From an uncultured bacterium (GTDB lineage Bacteria > Planctomycetota > UBA1135 > GCA-002686595), in the NCBI GenBank assembly GCA_913058555.1, contig CAJXRJ010000161.1, positions 1-12,105 of the forward strand: a DNA stretch of 12,105 nt, read 5' to 3'. The notes under the pieces were generated by a model that was not told the DNA's origin, made no database searches, and was given only the letters and a program-made list of their open reading frames with translations. A program made the position numbers and the translations under genes. This document shows, piece after piece, positions 1-6,566 of this stretch (position 1 is the stretch's first letter; each line of letters begins with the position of its first letter).

Positions 1-559
1 CAAGCGTGTTCACCCGCGACGGGCCGATGCCACCAATATCGGAGAAGCTCCCGTCGAAGCGCAGCAAGCGTCCTTGGAGGAACCCCGCGCCCATGAGGCC
101 GGCCCCTCCAACGAAGAGCGCGGGCCCGGTGCCGTCATCGTGTACCTCAAGCGCATGCACGGCGCCTCCGGTGATGCCAACGGAGCTCCAGGCCAATCCG
201 TCCCATGACTGAAGGAACCCGTCGCCCCCGGCATAGAGCGTAGGTCCTGAGCCGCTGTCGAAAATCGCCAGTGCTCGAACCGTGCCGTCCAGTCCTCCGC
301 CCAGGGGCGACCAGCTCACCCCATCGAAGGCAGCGATGCGTTGCGCAGGGGTTTCGCCGACGGAGAGAAACTGGCCGCCGACGTAGAGCACGGGTGCGGA
401 ACCGGAGGTGTCCACAAGCTGCACGTGAACACTGCCATCGGGTCCGCCGACCGAGTAGTCGGGGGACCACTCTTCGCACTGGGCGAGCAGTGGTGCGGTG
501 GACAGGGCAGCGGCGAGTAGGGGGCGACAAAGGCGCGAGCAGCCGAGGTCGAAGGCCAT
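1..559 (-). CDS. Secreted repeat protein, beta-propeller-like (3' part outside window)
   Basis: This frame stays open from the ATG at 559 to the window edge, giving 186 residues with no stop. Residues 1-26 look like a signal peptide: R9 and R12, then the hydrophobic run LLAAALSTAPLLA, then QCEEW. The rest is at least three copies of a unit of about 45 residues. Each has a 'D.GSGP.LY.GG' strand (residues 50-62, 101-112, 141-152) followed by a '.DG..W..(L/V)G' strand (79-87, 120-128, 169-176). Repeats of this kind are common in very large planctomycete exported proteins and probably fold as a propeller. The molecular role is unknown. An in-frame ATG at 610 would add 17 residues but would bury the signal peptide, so 559 is preferred. 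Neither start has a ribosome-binding site. The call of an exported repeat protein is firm; the fold is inferred. Confidence 0.8.
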   Translation of the reverse strand, partial: MAFDLGCSRLCRPLLAAALSTAPLLAQCEEWSPDYSVGGPDGSVHVQLVDTSGSAPVLYVGGQFLSVGETPAQRIAAFDGVSWSPLGGGLDGTVRALAIFDSGSGPTLYAGGDGFLQSWDGLAWSSVGITGGAVHALEVHDDGTGPALFVGGAGLMGAGFLQGRLLRFDGSFSDIGGIGPSRVNTL

Positions 560-700
560 GGGATCGTGGATGTTGGGGAAGGTGGCAGGGAAAGCGCCCA
601 CTGGACTCATTCGGTGGAGCGGTGCACTCGCATCAGCGGGTGCGCCAAGGGATTCATGGCTGCCAATGAATGACGGAACCTCCGGATCTTGCCCATGCGG

Positions 701-1042
701 TCAGTAGGGGACACTACGTCGGCATGGGCCACGGACCCCTGGTCCCGGCGGCTTGCCACTGTACCACAGGCCATCGAATCGGGCGCGCTCGCTGGGATCG
801 GCATTCGGACGAGCTGCGCGGAACGGGCTCCGTGCCCCCTTGCGGAGGGCCTGGCCCGCCGCACGCTCCAGGATCGAGATGCCCGAGGCCGCGGTGGGCA
901 CGTTGCCCAACGCGGTGGAGGCAATCCCCCGCGCCTCCAACGCGTCTACGTGGATCCGCCACCGCGGGAAGATCGGTGGGCCCGTGGCCGTCTTGGGAAG
1001 GCGGCTTGTGGGGGAGCCGCAGCTCCCACGCCACCTATCCAC
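701..1042 (-). other. Doubtful ORF or gene remnant with coding-like composition
   Basis: A GTG-started frame of 113 codons is open here. I counted about 79% G/C at third positions, rising above 90% over roughly codons 16-69. That middle stretch reads like protein (for example DALEARGIASTALGNVP), whereas the first dozen and last fifteen residues do not. The frame is open upstream only to a stop near 1110 and has no ribosome-binding site. I recognise no family. It may be a small orphan protein, a decayed fragment of a longer gene, or chance in GC-rich DNA. Confidence 0.2.
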
Positions 1043-1152
1043 TGGACCTGACTCCCCAGCCCTGCCCCGGGCTTCCAGCTTGGATCTTCTGTCCCTCCCC
1101 TCGGATAGGCGTCAGCGTGGCGCGCAACATGTTGAGGGACTCGGGGTCATCG

Positions 1153-1179
1153 ACTTACCCCCAGGGCAACGGGGTAAGT
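1153..1179. repeat. Perfect 9-bp inverted repeat
   Basis: The arms acttacccc (1153-1161) and ggggtaagt (1171-1179) are exact reverse complements around a 9-nt loop. No T-run follows on either strand, so it is not a standard intrinsic terminator. It could be an operator or an RNA hairpin; no function can be assigned. Confidence 0.5.
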
Positions 1180-1366
1180 GAACGGTGTGGCGTAGTGCTA
1201 TTCGTTGGCGAAGTCACCGTTTTGCGCGCGATTTGTGAAACGCGTTGTCGTGTTCGCACTTCGTTACCGCGTGAGATCGCAGTTGCTGCACGCCTGCGGC
1301 GGCTACGGCCGAGTAAACGAATAGTAGCGAGCTGATGGCGCGGGGCTCAATGCGCTTGCTTGATGC

Positions 1367-1386
1367 GCGCGCCCTCCATGGCGCGC
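1367..1386. repeat. Perfect 7-bp GC-only inverted repeat
   Basis: The arms gcgcgcc (1367-1373) and ggcgcgc (1380-1386) enclose the 6-nt loop ctccat. The arms are G/C only, so chance occurrence in this DNA is plausible. It lies in the region between divergent genes and no T-run follows. Confidence 0.35.
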
Positions 1387-1672
1387 TCTCGGCAGTGCTT
1401 CTTTTCTTGCCCAGGTGGAGGGTTTTGTTTCCTCCTCGGCGGACTCGCATCGATGCCTGATGGGGGTGTCCCACGGCGCGTGCTCCTTGTGTATGTCGCG
1501 ATTCCAGCTCTTGCGGGATTCGCGCCTTTGGGTGAGCATCCAACATTCGCCGCCCCATAAGCCACGTACTATGAGGACTTTCGAGTCTCAGACCCGACGC
1601 AAGCCATCACCCACAAAGCTCCCCGCTCACTTGCCTCCGAAAGACTCGGGGCTCGAAAGGGCTGATCCCCCG

Positions 1673-1697
1673 GTTCGGACCATTCCAATGTCCGAAC
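1673..1697. repeat. Perfect 8-bp inverted repeat upstream of secreted-protein gene
   Basis: The arms gttcggac (1673-1680) and gtccgaac (1690-1697) are exact reverse complements around the loop cattccaat. It lies about 130 bp upstream of the ATG at 1826. It could be a regulator-binding site or a leader hairpin. A related core, ggacattcc, occurs in the stem-loop just downstream of the same gene. Confidence 0.5.
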
Positions 1698-1825
1698 AGC
1701 GTGCGTGAGTCGACCGTTGCGATGCCGCTTCGCCAGATTCACAGCCGTGCCACTGCCAGCGCTGCCGGCGTGCGATCTGTTCGCATGCTCCTTACGACTC
1801 CTCCTTTACACCATCAGAAATTCAG

Positions 1826-2905
1826 ATGATTCGCTCCTTCTCGGCCGGCCTCGTAATGGCAACTGCCACACTTATTTGCAGCTCGGCTTCGGCCCAAGTG
1901 CTTTACTCGCAAGAGTACCTCTCAACGGACCCCGCAATGGGTTGCAGCGGCGACGATGCTTCGCTCGATACTTCGGGCGCGTGGGGTTACAACTGCGCTG
2001 GCGTCAATGTCGTAAGAGATGACTTCACCGTTCCTTCCGGGGGGTGGACAATCGACAGCCTCCTTGTATACGCATACGCCACGGGCTCAGGGCCGATCCA
2101 GCCGATCACGGAGTGCCGCGTGGAGATCTACTCTGGAGACCCGACCATGGGCGGCACCGTCGTTTGGGGAGACATGACGACCAACGTCATCAACCTCGGC
2201 CGTTCGAGCTACATGGGCGTGTACCGCGCTCCGGCGACCATGCCCTTGGACTCATGCGCTCGTCCGATCAATGAGATCGCTGTCGATGTTGGAGTGACCC
2301 TTCCGGCAGGACAGTACTGGGTGAGCTTCAATGTCACGACCACTGCCGGCTCAGGGCCGTGGATGCCGACGAACCCGACGACCAACCCCATGGCCCCTGA
2401 CGGCACAGGTTGTTACTCGAACAACGCGCTCCTGGCAGAGTCGATGCCATTCGTGATCGAAGGCAGCGCAGGAAACGGTCCGATCGGATCCAACTACTGC
2501 ACGGCGGTTGCCAACTCGAGCGGCTCCGCTGGCACGATGTCCGGATCCGGCTCGAACGTCGCCGCATCCAACAACGTGACGGTGACGGCCAGCAACCTGC
2601 CCGCCAACCAATTCGGCATCTTCGTGACCTCCCTGGACCAGGGCTTTGTTCCGGGTGGCAATGGCACAAGCAACGGCAACATCTGCCTTGGGGGAGTGAT
2701 CGGTCGCTACACAGCGCCAAGCCAGATCTTGAGCACCGGCGCGGGCGGCACCTTCTCGTTGCCCATCGACCTGACGGCCGTGCCCCAAGGCAATGGCACC
2801 GTCATGGTGATGAGCGGTCAGAGCTGGAACTACCAGGCGTGGCACCGGGATGGTGTTGGCCTTGGTTCCAACTTCACCGACGGTCTTGAGATCATGTTCC
2901 AGTGA
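1826..2905 (+). CDS. Secreted beta-rich protein with planctomycete-type C-terminal domain
   Basis: The product has 359 residues. Residues 1-23 form a signal peptide (R3, a hydrophobic core, cleavage motif ASA before Q24), which supports this ATG although no ribosome-binding site precedes it. Residues 24 to about 215 look like a jelly-roll or lectin-like beta sandwich, with a DDFTVPSGGWTID stretch of a kind recurrent in exported planctomycete proteins. The C-terminal domain runs from GSNYC (221-225) to the end, with ICLGGVIGRY in the middle and SNFTDGLEIMFQ at the terminus. It is rich in Asn, Ser, Gly and Thr. This C-terminal domain is familiar from many otherwise unrelated planctomycete exported proteins and may act as a shared surface or export module; that role is my inference. 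No catalytic motif is visible. The gene is followed by structured sequence and is probably monocistronic. Confidence 0.88.
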   Translation: MIRSFSAGLVMATATLICSSASAQVLYSQEYLSTDPAMGCSGDDASLDTSGAWGYNCAGVNVVRDDFTVPSGGWTIDSLLVYAYATGSGPIQPITECRVEIYSGDPTMGGTVVWGDMTTNVINLGRSSYMGVYRAPATMPLDSCARPINEIAVDVGVTLPAGQYWVSFNVTTTAGSGPWMPTNPTTNPMAPDGTGCYSNNALLAESMPFVIEGSAGNGPIGSNYCTAVANSSGSAGTMSGSGSNVAASNNVTVTASNLPANQFGIFVTSLDQGFVPGGNGTSNGNICLGGVIGRYTAPSQILSTGAGGTFSLPIDLTAVPQGNGTVMVMSGQSWNYQAWHRDGVGLGSNFTDGLEIMFQ

Positions 2906-2916
2906 TTTGGATGGGC

Positions 2917-2960
2917 CAGTCCACCCGATTTGACGGACATTCCGTGACGCCTGTGGACTG
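2917..2960 (+). repeat. Nested inverted repeat in 3' UTR
   Basis: An outer pair, cagtccac (2917-2924) and gtggactg (2953-2960), encloses a small hairpin, acgga (2933-2937) and tccgt (2941-2945) with loop cat. It begins 11 nt after the stop codon of the secreted-protein gene. It may protect the mRNA 3' end or assist termination together with the stronger hairpin that follows. Confidence 0.45.
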
Positions 2961-2981
2961 ACATTCGCATCCGTTGCATTG

Positions 2982-3029
2982 GGCGCCCCGGCGTCGACCT
3001 CCATTCATGTGGGTCGACGTCGGGGCGCC
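2982..3029 (+). terminator. 18-bp stem-loop, probable terminator or attenuator
   Basis: The left arm at 2982-2999 pairs over 18 positions with the right arm at 3012-3029, with a single G-U pair and a 12-nt loop (3000-3011). It is the longest hairpin I found in the window. It sits between the stop codon at 2905 and the ATG at 3045 of the next same-strand gene. No T-run follows, so it is not a textbook intrinsic terminator. It could be a terminator, a processing site, or an attenuator that limits read-through into the degenerate peptidase gene. Confidence 0.6.
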
Positions 3030-3044
3030 GATGATGGGGCTTCC

Positions 3045-3704
3045 ATGAAACGCAACACCGTCGTCGCGCTCACCTCATTGGCCGTATGTGGGCTGACCTT
3101 CGCCAGCAGCCGCGCAGATTGGCTCGCGCTATGGTGGCGCTTCTTGGGCGGCGTCACCGATGAGGTTGACAGTGCACGGCGCTGGTCATTCGAATCGAAG
3201 CAGGCACGGCACCCGTCCTTTTTGGGTGGGCTCTATCAACGCACCGAAACGGTCCCCGACGGGTCACGCATCGTGACGCTGCTCCCGGATGAGCATGCCG
3301 AACTCGCGCCGGGTTTGGTGGGTGAGGCCCGCGGGGCCTTCGAAGCCTTCGAAGCCTACGCGCGGCGCTTCGGTGCCATTGACGGAGGTGTGATTGGAAT
3401 CGTGGAGATCCACTGCCGCGACTCCAGCTACCACTGGGCAGCCGAGGGCATTGTGACCTTCGATCGCGGCGCCCTGAGCGGGCGCGTCCCTGTCCTGAAG
3501 GTGGCCCACGAGATAGCCCACCTTTGGTGGGGGCAGAGCGCCGAAGCTACGGGTCCTGGCGAGAGACTCCTGACCGAGGGCCTCGCTGAGTTCTCGGCTT
3601 GGTCCCATCTCCTCGACGACGCACGCTTGGACCTCGTTCGGGAAAGCCTGCGTTCCGCCAGACGCGACGCTCACCGCGGAGGGGATGAGTCGCGCCCTGG
3701 CTGA
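3045..3704 (+). CDS. Exported M1/MA-clan zinc-peptidase-like protein, frameshifted at the C terminus
   Basis: The frame encodes 219 residues. The start at 3045 gives a signal peptide (MKRN, then a hydrophobic stretch to about residue 24). The frame is also open upstream to 2979, but that stretch lies inside the large hairpin. The zinc site is intact: H155-E156-x-x-H159 in AHEIAHLWWGQ, then E178 in LLTEGLAEF, exactly 18 residues after H159. This HEXXH-x18-E spacing is the M1 aminopeptidase (gluzincin) signature. H155, H159 and E178 would bind zinc, and E156 would be the catalytic base. At 219 residues it is far shorter than classical M1 enzymes. Its last 15 or so residues are Arg-rich and unlike the family, whereas the family-like continuation is in another frame (next entry). 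It probably descends from a periplasmic peptidase and may now be inactive. An intact short MA-clan protein is the alternative. Confidence 0.7.
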   Translation: MKRNTVVALTSLAVCGLTFASSRADWLALWWRFLGGVTDEVDSARRWSFESKQARHPSFLGGLYQRTETVPDGSRIVTLLPDEHAELAPGLVGEARGAFEAFEAYARRFGAIDGGVIGIVEIHCRDSSYHWAAEGIVTFDRGALSGRVPVLKVAHEIAHLWWGQSAEATGPGERLLTEGLAEFSAWSHLLDDARLDLVRESLRSARRDAHRGGDESRPG

Positions 3705-3850
3705 TGTTGCCTCCGGCGGGGCCAACTACACCATCCTTGCTTACGGAAAAGGGGCGCTCGTCTTGCACTGCCTGAGAGCCCAGCTCGAGCCTGGGTAGTT
3801 GGACGAGGGCGTAAGGCGCTTGGTGGAGATCGGTCGCGAGCGCCAAGTGA
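3650..3850 (+). pseudogene. Out-of-frame C-terminal remnant of the M1-like peptidase
   Basis: Shifting one base forward from the peptidase frame near 3650-3665 gives a peptide that reads DVASGGANYTILAYGKGA and then LVLHCLRAQLEPG. This resembles the 'Y.KG..VL..L' helix that follows the zinc site in M1 peptidases. A TAG at 3796-3798 interrupts it. The same frame then continues LDEGVRRLVEIGRERQVTL before family-like sequence fades near 3850, against the 3' end of the convergent permease gene (3854). A frameshift plus a nonsense codon plus loss of the end is the usual signature of gene decay. A sequencing error could explain one of these defects but hardly all. Confidence 0.6.
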
Positions 3851-3853
3851 CCC

Positions 3854-4651
3854 TCAGACGCCTTCCGTCAACGGCCACTCGCGCCGGTGGATCACGATGC
3901 CGGAGACCAAGAGCGTCGAGACCGTGATCACGCCAAGCGCGATCGCCGCGCCCGTGAGGTCGGATCCTGCCAAGAGGGGGAGCATCTCACGCTCGAGTTC
4001 CTCCACCGCTTCTTCGGGGATCGGCAGGTCCGCGAGATGCCAGCCAATCGATCGCAGGTAGTAGCTCACGGTGAACTCGTTGACCACGGCGGGCACAACC
4101 GACAAGAGCCCTTCCACGACGACGGCGTACATCAACCCGACCGGAAGTGCCCGCCGTGGGAAAAAGAGGCCAAGCAGACAGAACACCGACGTGAAGGCAA
4201 AGCACGCGCCGACGGTCGTCACGGCCAAGGCCAACCAAACGTGCCATCCGACCGGAAGACCACAGATCAGGAATGCCACGGTCATGCTCAGCACCGTGAG
4301 CACCGACAGGCTGGCGGCCGTCGCGAGGTACTTCCCAAGCAGCACCTTCCAACGCGGCATGGCCCGCGTGAACAGGTACGTGAGCGTCTTATCCTCGATC
4401 TCCCCCGCGAGGAGGGAGGCCCCGTACAGAAGCGACGCCAGGATGCAGAGGCTCTGCGGGTACATCACGTAGAGGAACGTGGACATCGAGAGGCCCTCGA
4501 CGTCGACCGATTCATCCTCGGGGAAGTCGAATCCAGAGGCAGCGAGAATCAGGAGGAGGAGCAGGATCGGGAGGCTGAGGAAGATCCCGAGAATCCAGAT
4601 CTTCTTGCCGCCGAGAATCTGCTGCAAAGCCAGGACGAAGAGAGCTCTCAT
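3854..4651 (-). CDS. ABC-2 type exporter permease (second system)
   Basis: The product has 265 residues and about six membrane segments: near 16-38, 62-84, 108-132, 137-163, 170-192 and 233-253. Between segments 2 and 3 lies LAGEIEDKTLTYLFTRAMPR followed by WKVLLGKY. This cytoplasmic segment is typical of ABC-2 permeases, which often show 'E...GTL..L...P..R....GK' there. The acidic loop 195-230 between segments 5 and 6 probably faces outward. The ATG overlaps the stop of the upstream ATPase in an ATGA junction (4648-4651), and GGGAG lies about 8 nt before it, so the two are translationally coupled. It should form the membrane half of an exporter with the 4648-5574 ATPase. The substrate cannot be read from the sequence. 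Confidence 0.9.
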   Translation of the reverse strand: MRALFVLALQQILGGKKIWILGIFLSLPILLLLLILAASGFDFPEDESVDVEGLSMSTFLYVMYPQSLCILASLLYGASLLAGEIEDKTLTYLFTRAMPRWKVLLGKYLATAASLSVLTVLSMTVAFLICGLPVGWHVWLALAVTTVGACFAFTSVFCLLGLFFPRRALPVGLMYAVVVEGLLSVVPAVVNEFTVSYYLRSIGWHLADLPIPEEAVEELEREMLPLLAGSDLTGAAIALGVITVSTLLVSGIVIHRREWPLTEGV

Positions 4652-5574
4652 ATGCCGTCTCCCACCAGGTACTCGAAGATCGCATCGAGGCTCTCGTCAT
4701 CGGAGCCCATCTCGCGAATCGTTACGCCCGTCTTGGCCGTCAAGCTAGGGAGCAAAGCGAAGAGGTCACGGGGCTCGCGCGTGGTCACCGACAGCTCCTC
4801 CCCCTCGATTTGCACGCCATCGACGGATTCAAGGCCCGCGAGGTGTGACGCGAGCTGTCGCGGCGCATTGCAAACGATGCGAATGCGGTGGGGGATCTCG
4901 TACATGAGCCGCCGGATCTCGAGCACATCGCCGGCCGCGAGGACCCGTCCGCCGTAGATCAGGAGGAAACGATCCGTCATCGCCTGCACTTCGTGCATGA
5001 CGTGGCTCGAGACGATGACGCTTTTGCCCTCCTGGCCAACGTCCTGAATGATGTCCATCAGCTCGTGGCGCCCCACCGGGTCGGTGCCCGAAAGTGGCTC
5101 GTCCAGGATCAAAAGGTCCGGGTCATGCACGAGCGCCTGGGCGAGCTTTGTGCGCTGGCGCATGCCCTTCGAGAACGTGGAGATCGGCTTATGCAGGTAC
5201 TCCTTCGCGCCGACGCGAACGAGGGTGCGCTCGGCGGCATCGGCGGCATCGCGCGCACTCATCCCGGAGATCCCGGCCAGGGTCTTCACGAACTGGTGGG
5301 CCGTGAGGAACCGCCAGAATGCGTCGTGTTCGGGGCAGTAGCCGACCCGCTTCGCAACGCTTGCGTTGTTCCAGGGATCCTCACCGAAGACGCGGATGCT
5401 GCCTTCCGTGGGGCGCAACTGGCCGGTGATGAGCTTGATCAACGTCGACTTGCCCGCGCCATTCGGGCCGAGCAAGCCGTGCACGCCGGGCTCGAGCTCC
5501 AGCGAGAGGGTGTTGACGCCAATAATGACGCCATACAGCTTGGTCAGTGACCTGCATTCAAGGAGCGGCGCCAT
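4648..5574 (-). CDS. ABC transporter ATP-binding protein (second system)
   Basis: This 308-residue ATPase powers the adjacent ABC-2 permease. All core motifs are present: Walker A GPNGAGKST (36-44), a Q-loop region GYCPEHD with Glu instead of Gln (as often in CcmA/NatA-type exporters), signature STFSKGMRQR (132-141), Walker B LLILDEP (154-160), D-loop SGTDP, and switch His191 in SSH. Residues after about 215 form the small C-terminal domain common in this subfamily, ending in SLDAIFEYL. The ATG overlaps the TGA of the upstream permease by one base (TGATG) and has no strong ribosome-binding site, which points to coupled translation. The subfamily exports lipids, drugs, peptides or other compounds, and nothing here narrows this down. 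Confidence 0.95.
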   Translation of the reverse strand: MAPLLECRSLTKLYGVIIGVNTLSLELEPGVHGLLGPNGAGKSTLIKLITGQLRPTEGSIRVFGEDPWNNASVAKRVGYCPEHDAFWRFLTAHQFVKTLAGISGMSARDAADAAERTLVRVGAKEYLHKPISTFSKGMRQRTKLAQALVHDPDLLILDEPLSGTDPVGRHELMDIIQDVGQEGKSVIVSSHVMHEVQAMTDRFLLIYGGRVLAAGDVLEIRRLMYEIPHRIRIVCNAPRQLASHLAGLESVDGVQIEGEELSVTTREPRDLFALLPSLTAKTGVTIREMGSDDESLDAIFEYLVGDGI

Positions 5575-6566
5575 CAGATTCGTGTCGGCGAATCGACGCG
5601 CCGCAGGAGGATGAAGAGGCAGAGAATCGCCACGATGGCGAGCCAGACACCTGCACGCAGTGGAGACTCGGTCGGTTGGAACCCTTCGATCACCTGGGTG
5701 ACCTCAGGCGACGCCGCGAGTTTGTCCGCATGACCTCCCACGTCGTAGAGGCCCATTTGGAAGGTGCGGACGGTGTGCGGAAGCGAGACAAAGAAGGTCC
5801 AGCCGTTGCCACGTAGTCCCTGCGTCTGCTGGAGGATGATGTGGGTGAGCGGCCCAAAGAGGCACGCTACGAACCAGGTCACCGTGGCAAACCTCGACTG
5901 GCTCGTGAGCGACGACAACGTCAGAACGAACAGCGACACCGGCACGATCGCGCCGATGGTGGATGCGACGATCGCGATCGCCACCGGGAACGTCTGGGTG
6001 ATCGTCTCGAGCGACGGCGAGAACAGGATCGACAGTGTGTAAAGGAATAGCGACGGCAGCAGCGTCACCGAGGCGAGCAAGGCGACGAGCACACCGGCTT
6101 TGCCGATCACGTAGTCGAGGGGAGAGATCGGCCGCGCGAAGTAGATCAGGAACGCGCGGGACTTCAGGTCGTTGGCGATGAGCGAAGGCCCGGCGATCGC
6201 GGCGACGAGGCCAGCAATCAAGAGCTGCACGTAGGTCGCAAACTGGCTGAATACGATCGCCCAGACGGCCGATCTCACCGTCGCCGGGTCAGTGTGCAGC
6301 TGCTCAACCAGGGAAGAGCCGAGCAGGGCTTCTGCCACCTCGAATGCGAGGGTGCCCTGGCTGGCGCTTGGATCGGTCACCCGCCCAATGACAAAGAACA
6401 CCCAGCCGAAGTACATGAACGGCAGGAACGACGCCAATACCAGGCGCTTGAGCAGCTTGGACCGCCACGCGATCGTGAGCCCCGTACGGGTGATCGGCCA
6501 CCAACGCATGGCGTGGGGTGTGCGTTCGCCTTCGTAGCGCCGGTACCCGATCTCGAAGAGCGGCAT
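5574..6566 (-). CDS. ABC-2 type exporter permease (first system)
   Basis: The product has 330 residues. The N terminus carries YRRYEGERTPHAMRWWPI, a cytoplasmic segment of a type I associate with ABC-2 permeases of planctomycetes and myxobacteria. About six hydrophobic segments follow, roughly at 43-62, 112-132, 152-182, 193-220, 227-246 and 305-322. A segment ANDLKSRAFLIYFARPIS then DYVIGK (about 133-158) matches the usual ABC-2 loop in which an acidic Leu-rich stretch precedes 'RPIS...GK'. The hydrophilic stretch near 270-300 is probably extracytoplasmic. The ATG shares one base with the TAA of the upstream ATPase (TAATG), with GGAGAAG about 11 nt before it. It differs in length and sequence from the permease at 3854, so the operon appears to encode two different exporters or one heteromeric exporter. 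Confidence 0.9.
   Translation of the reverse strand: MPLFEIGYRRYEGERTPHAMRWWPITRTGLTIAWRSKLLKRLVLASFLPFMYFGWVFFVIGRVTDPSASQGTLAFEVAEALLGSSLVEQLHTDPATVRSAVWAIVFSQFATYVQLLIAGLVAAIAGPSLIANDLKSRAFLIYFARPISPLDYVIGKAGVLVALLASVTLLPSLFLYTLSILFSPSLETITQTFPVAIAIVASTIGAIVPVSLFVLTLSSLTSQSRFATVTWFVACLFGPLTHIILQQTQGLRGNGWTFFVSLPHTVRTFQMGLYDVGGHADKLAASPEVTQVIEGFQPTESPLRAGVWLAIVAILCLFILLRRVDSPTRI

Larger units (their letters stand above)
560..1825. other. Long intergenic region without a convincing gene
   Basis: About 1.27 kb separates two divergently transcribed secreted-protein genes. Several frames are open because the DNA is GC-rich, but most translations are rich in Arg, Pro and Ser and show no domain. 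The best candidate is the minus-strand frame at 701-1042, listed separately. About 1190-1340 is visibly less GC-rich than its surroundings. Three short perfect hairpins are listed separately. No tRNA, insertion sequence or direct-repeat array is visible. Both flanking promoters should lie here, but I cannot place them with confidence. Confidence 0.6.

Noticed and set aside
670..1335. Plus-strand open frame of 221 codons in the left intergenic region
   Set aside because: Its composition is dominated by Arg, Pro, Ser and Gly, with no domain, no signal and no ribosome-binding site. The overlapping minus-strand frame at 701-1042 has better third-position bias.
2351..3004. Minus-strand frame of 217 codons opposite the end of the secreted-protein gene
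   Set aside because: The plus-strand gene has a signal peptide and a recognised C-terminal domain, and the minus frame starts inside the large hairpin.
3887..4957. Plus-strand frame of 356 codons opposite the second ABC system
   Set aside because: The translation is low-complexity charged sequence antisense to two genes with complete ABC motifs. It is open only because of their GC-rich codons.
4888..5550. Plus-strand frame of 220 codons opposite the second ATPase
   Set aside because: It is antisense to Walker A, signature and Walker B codons of a clear ATPase and has no recognisable domain of its own.
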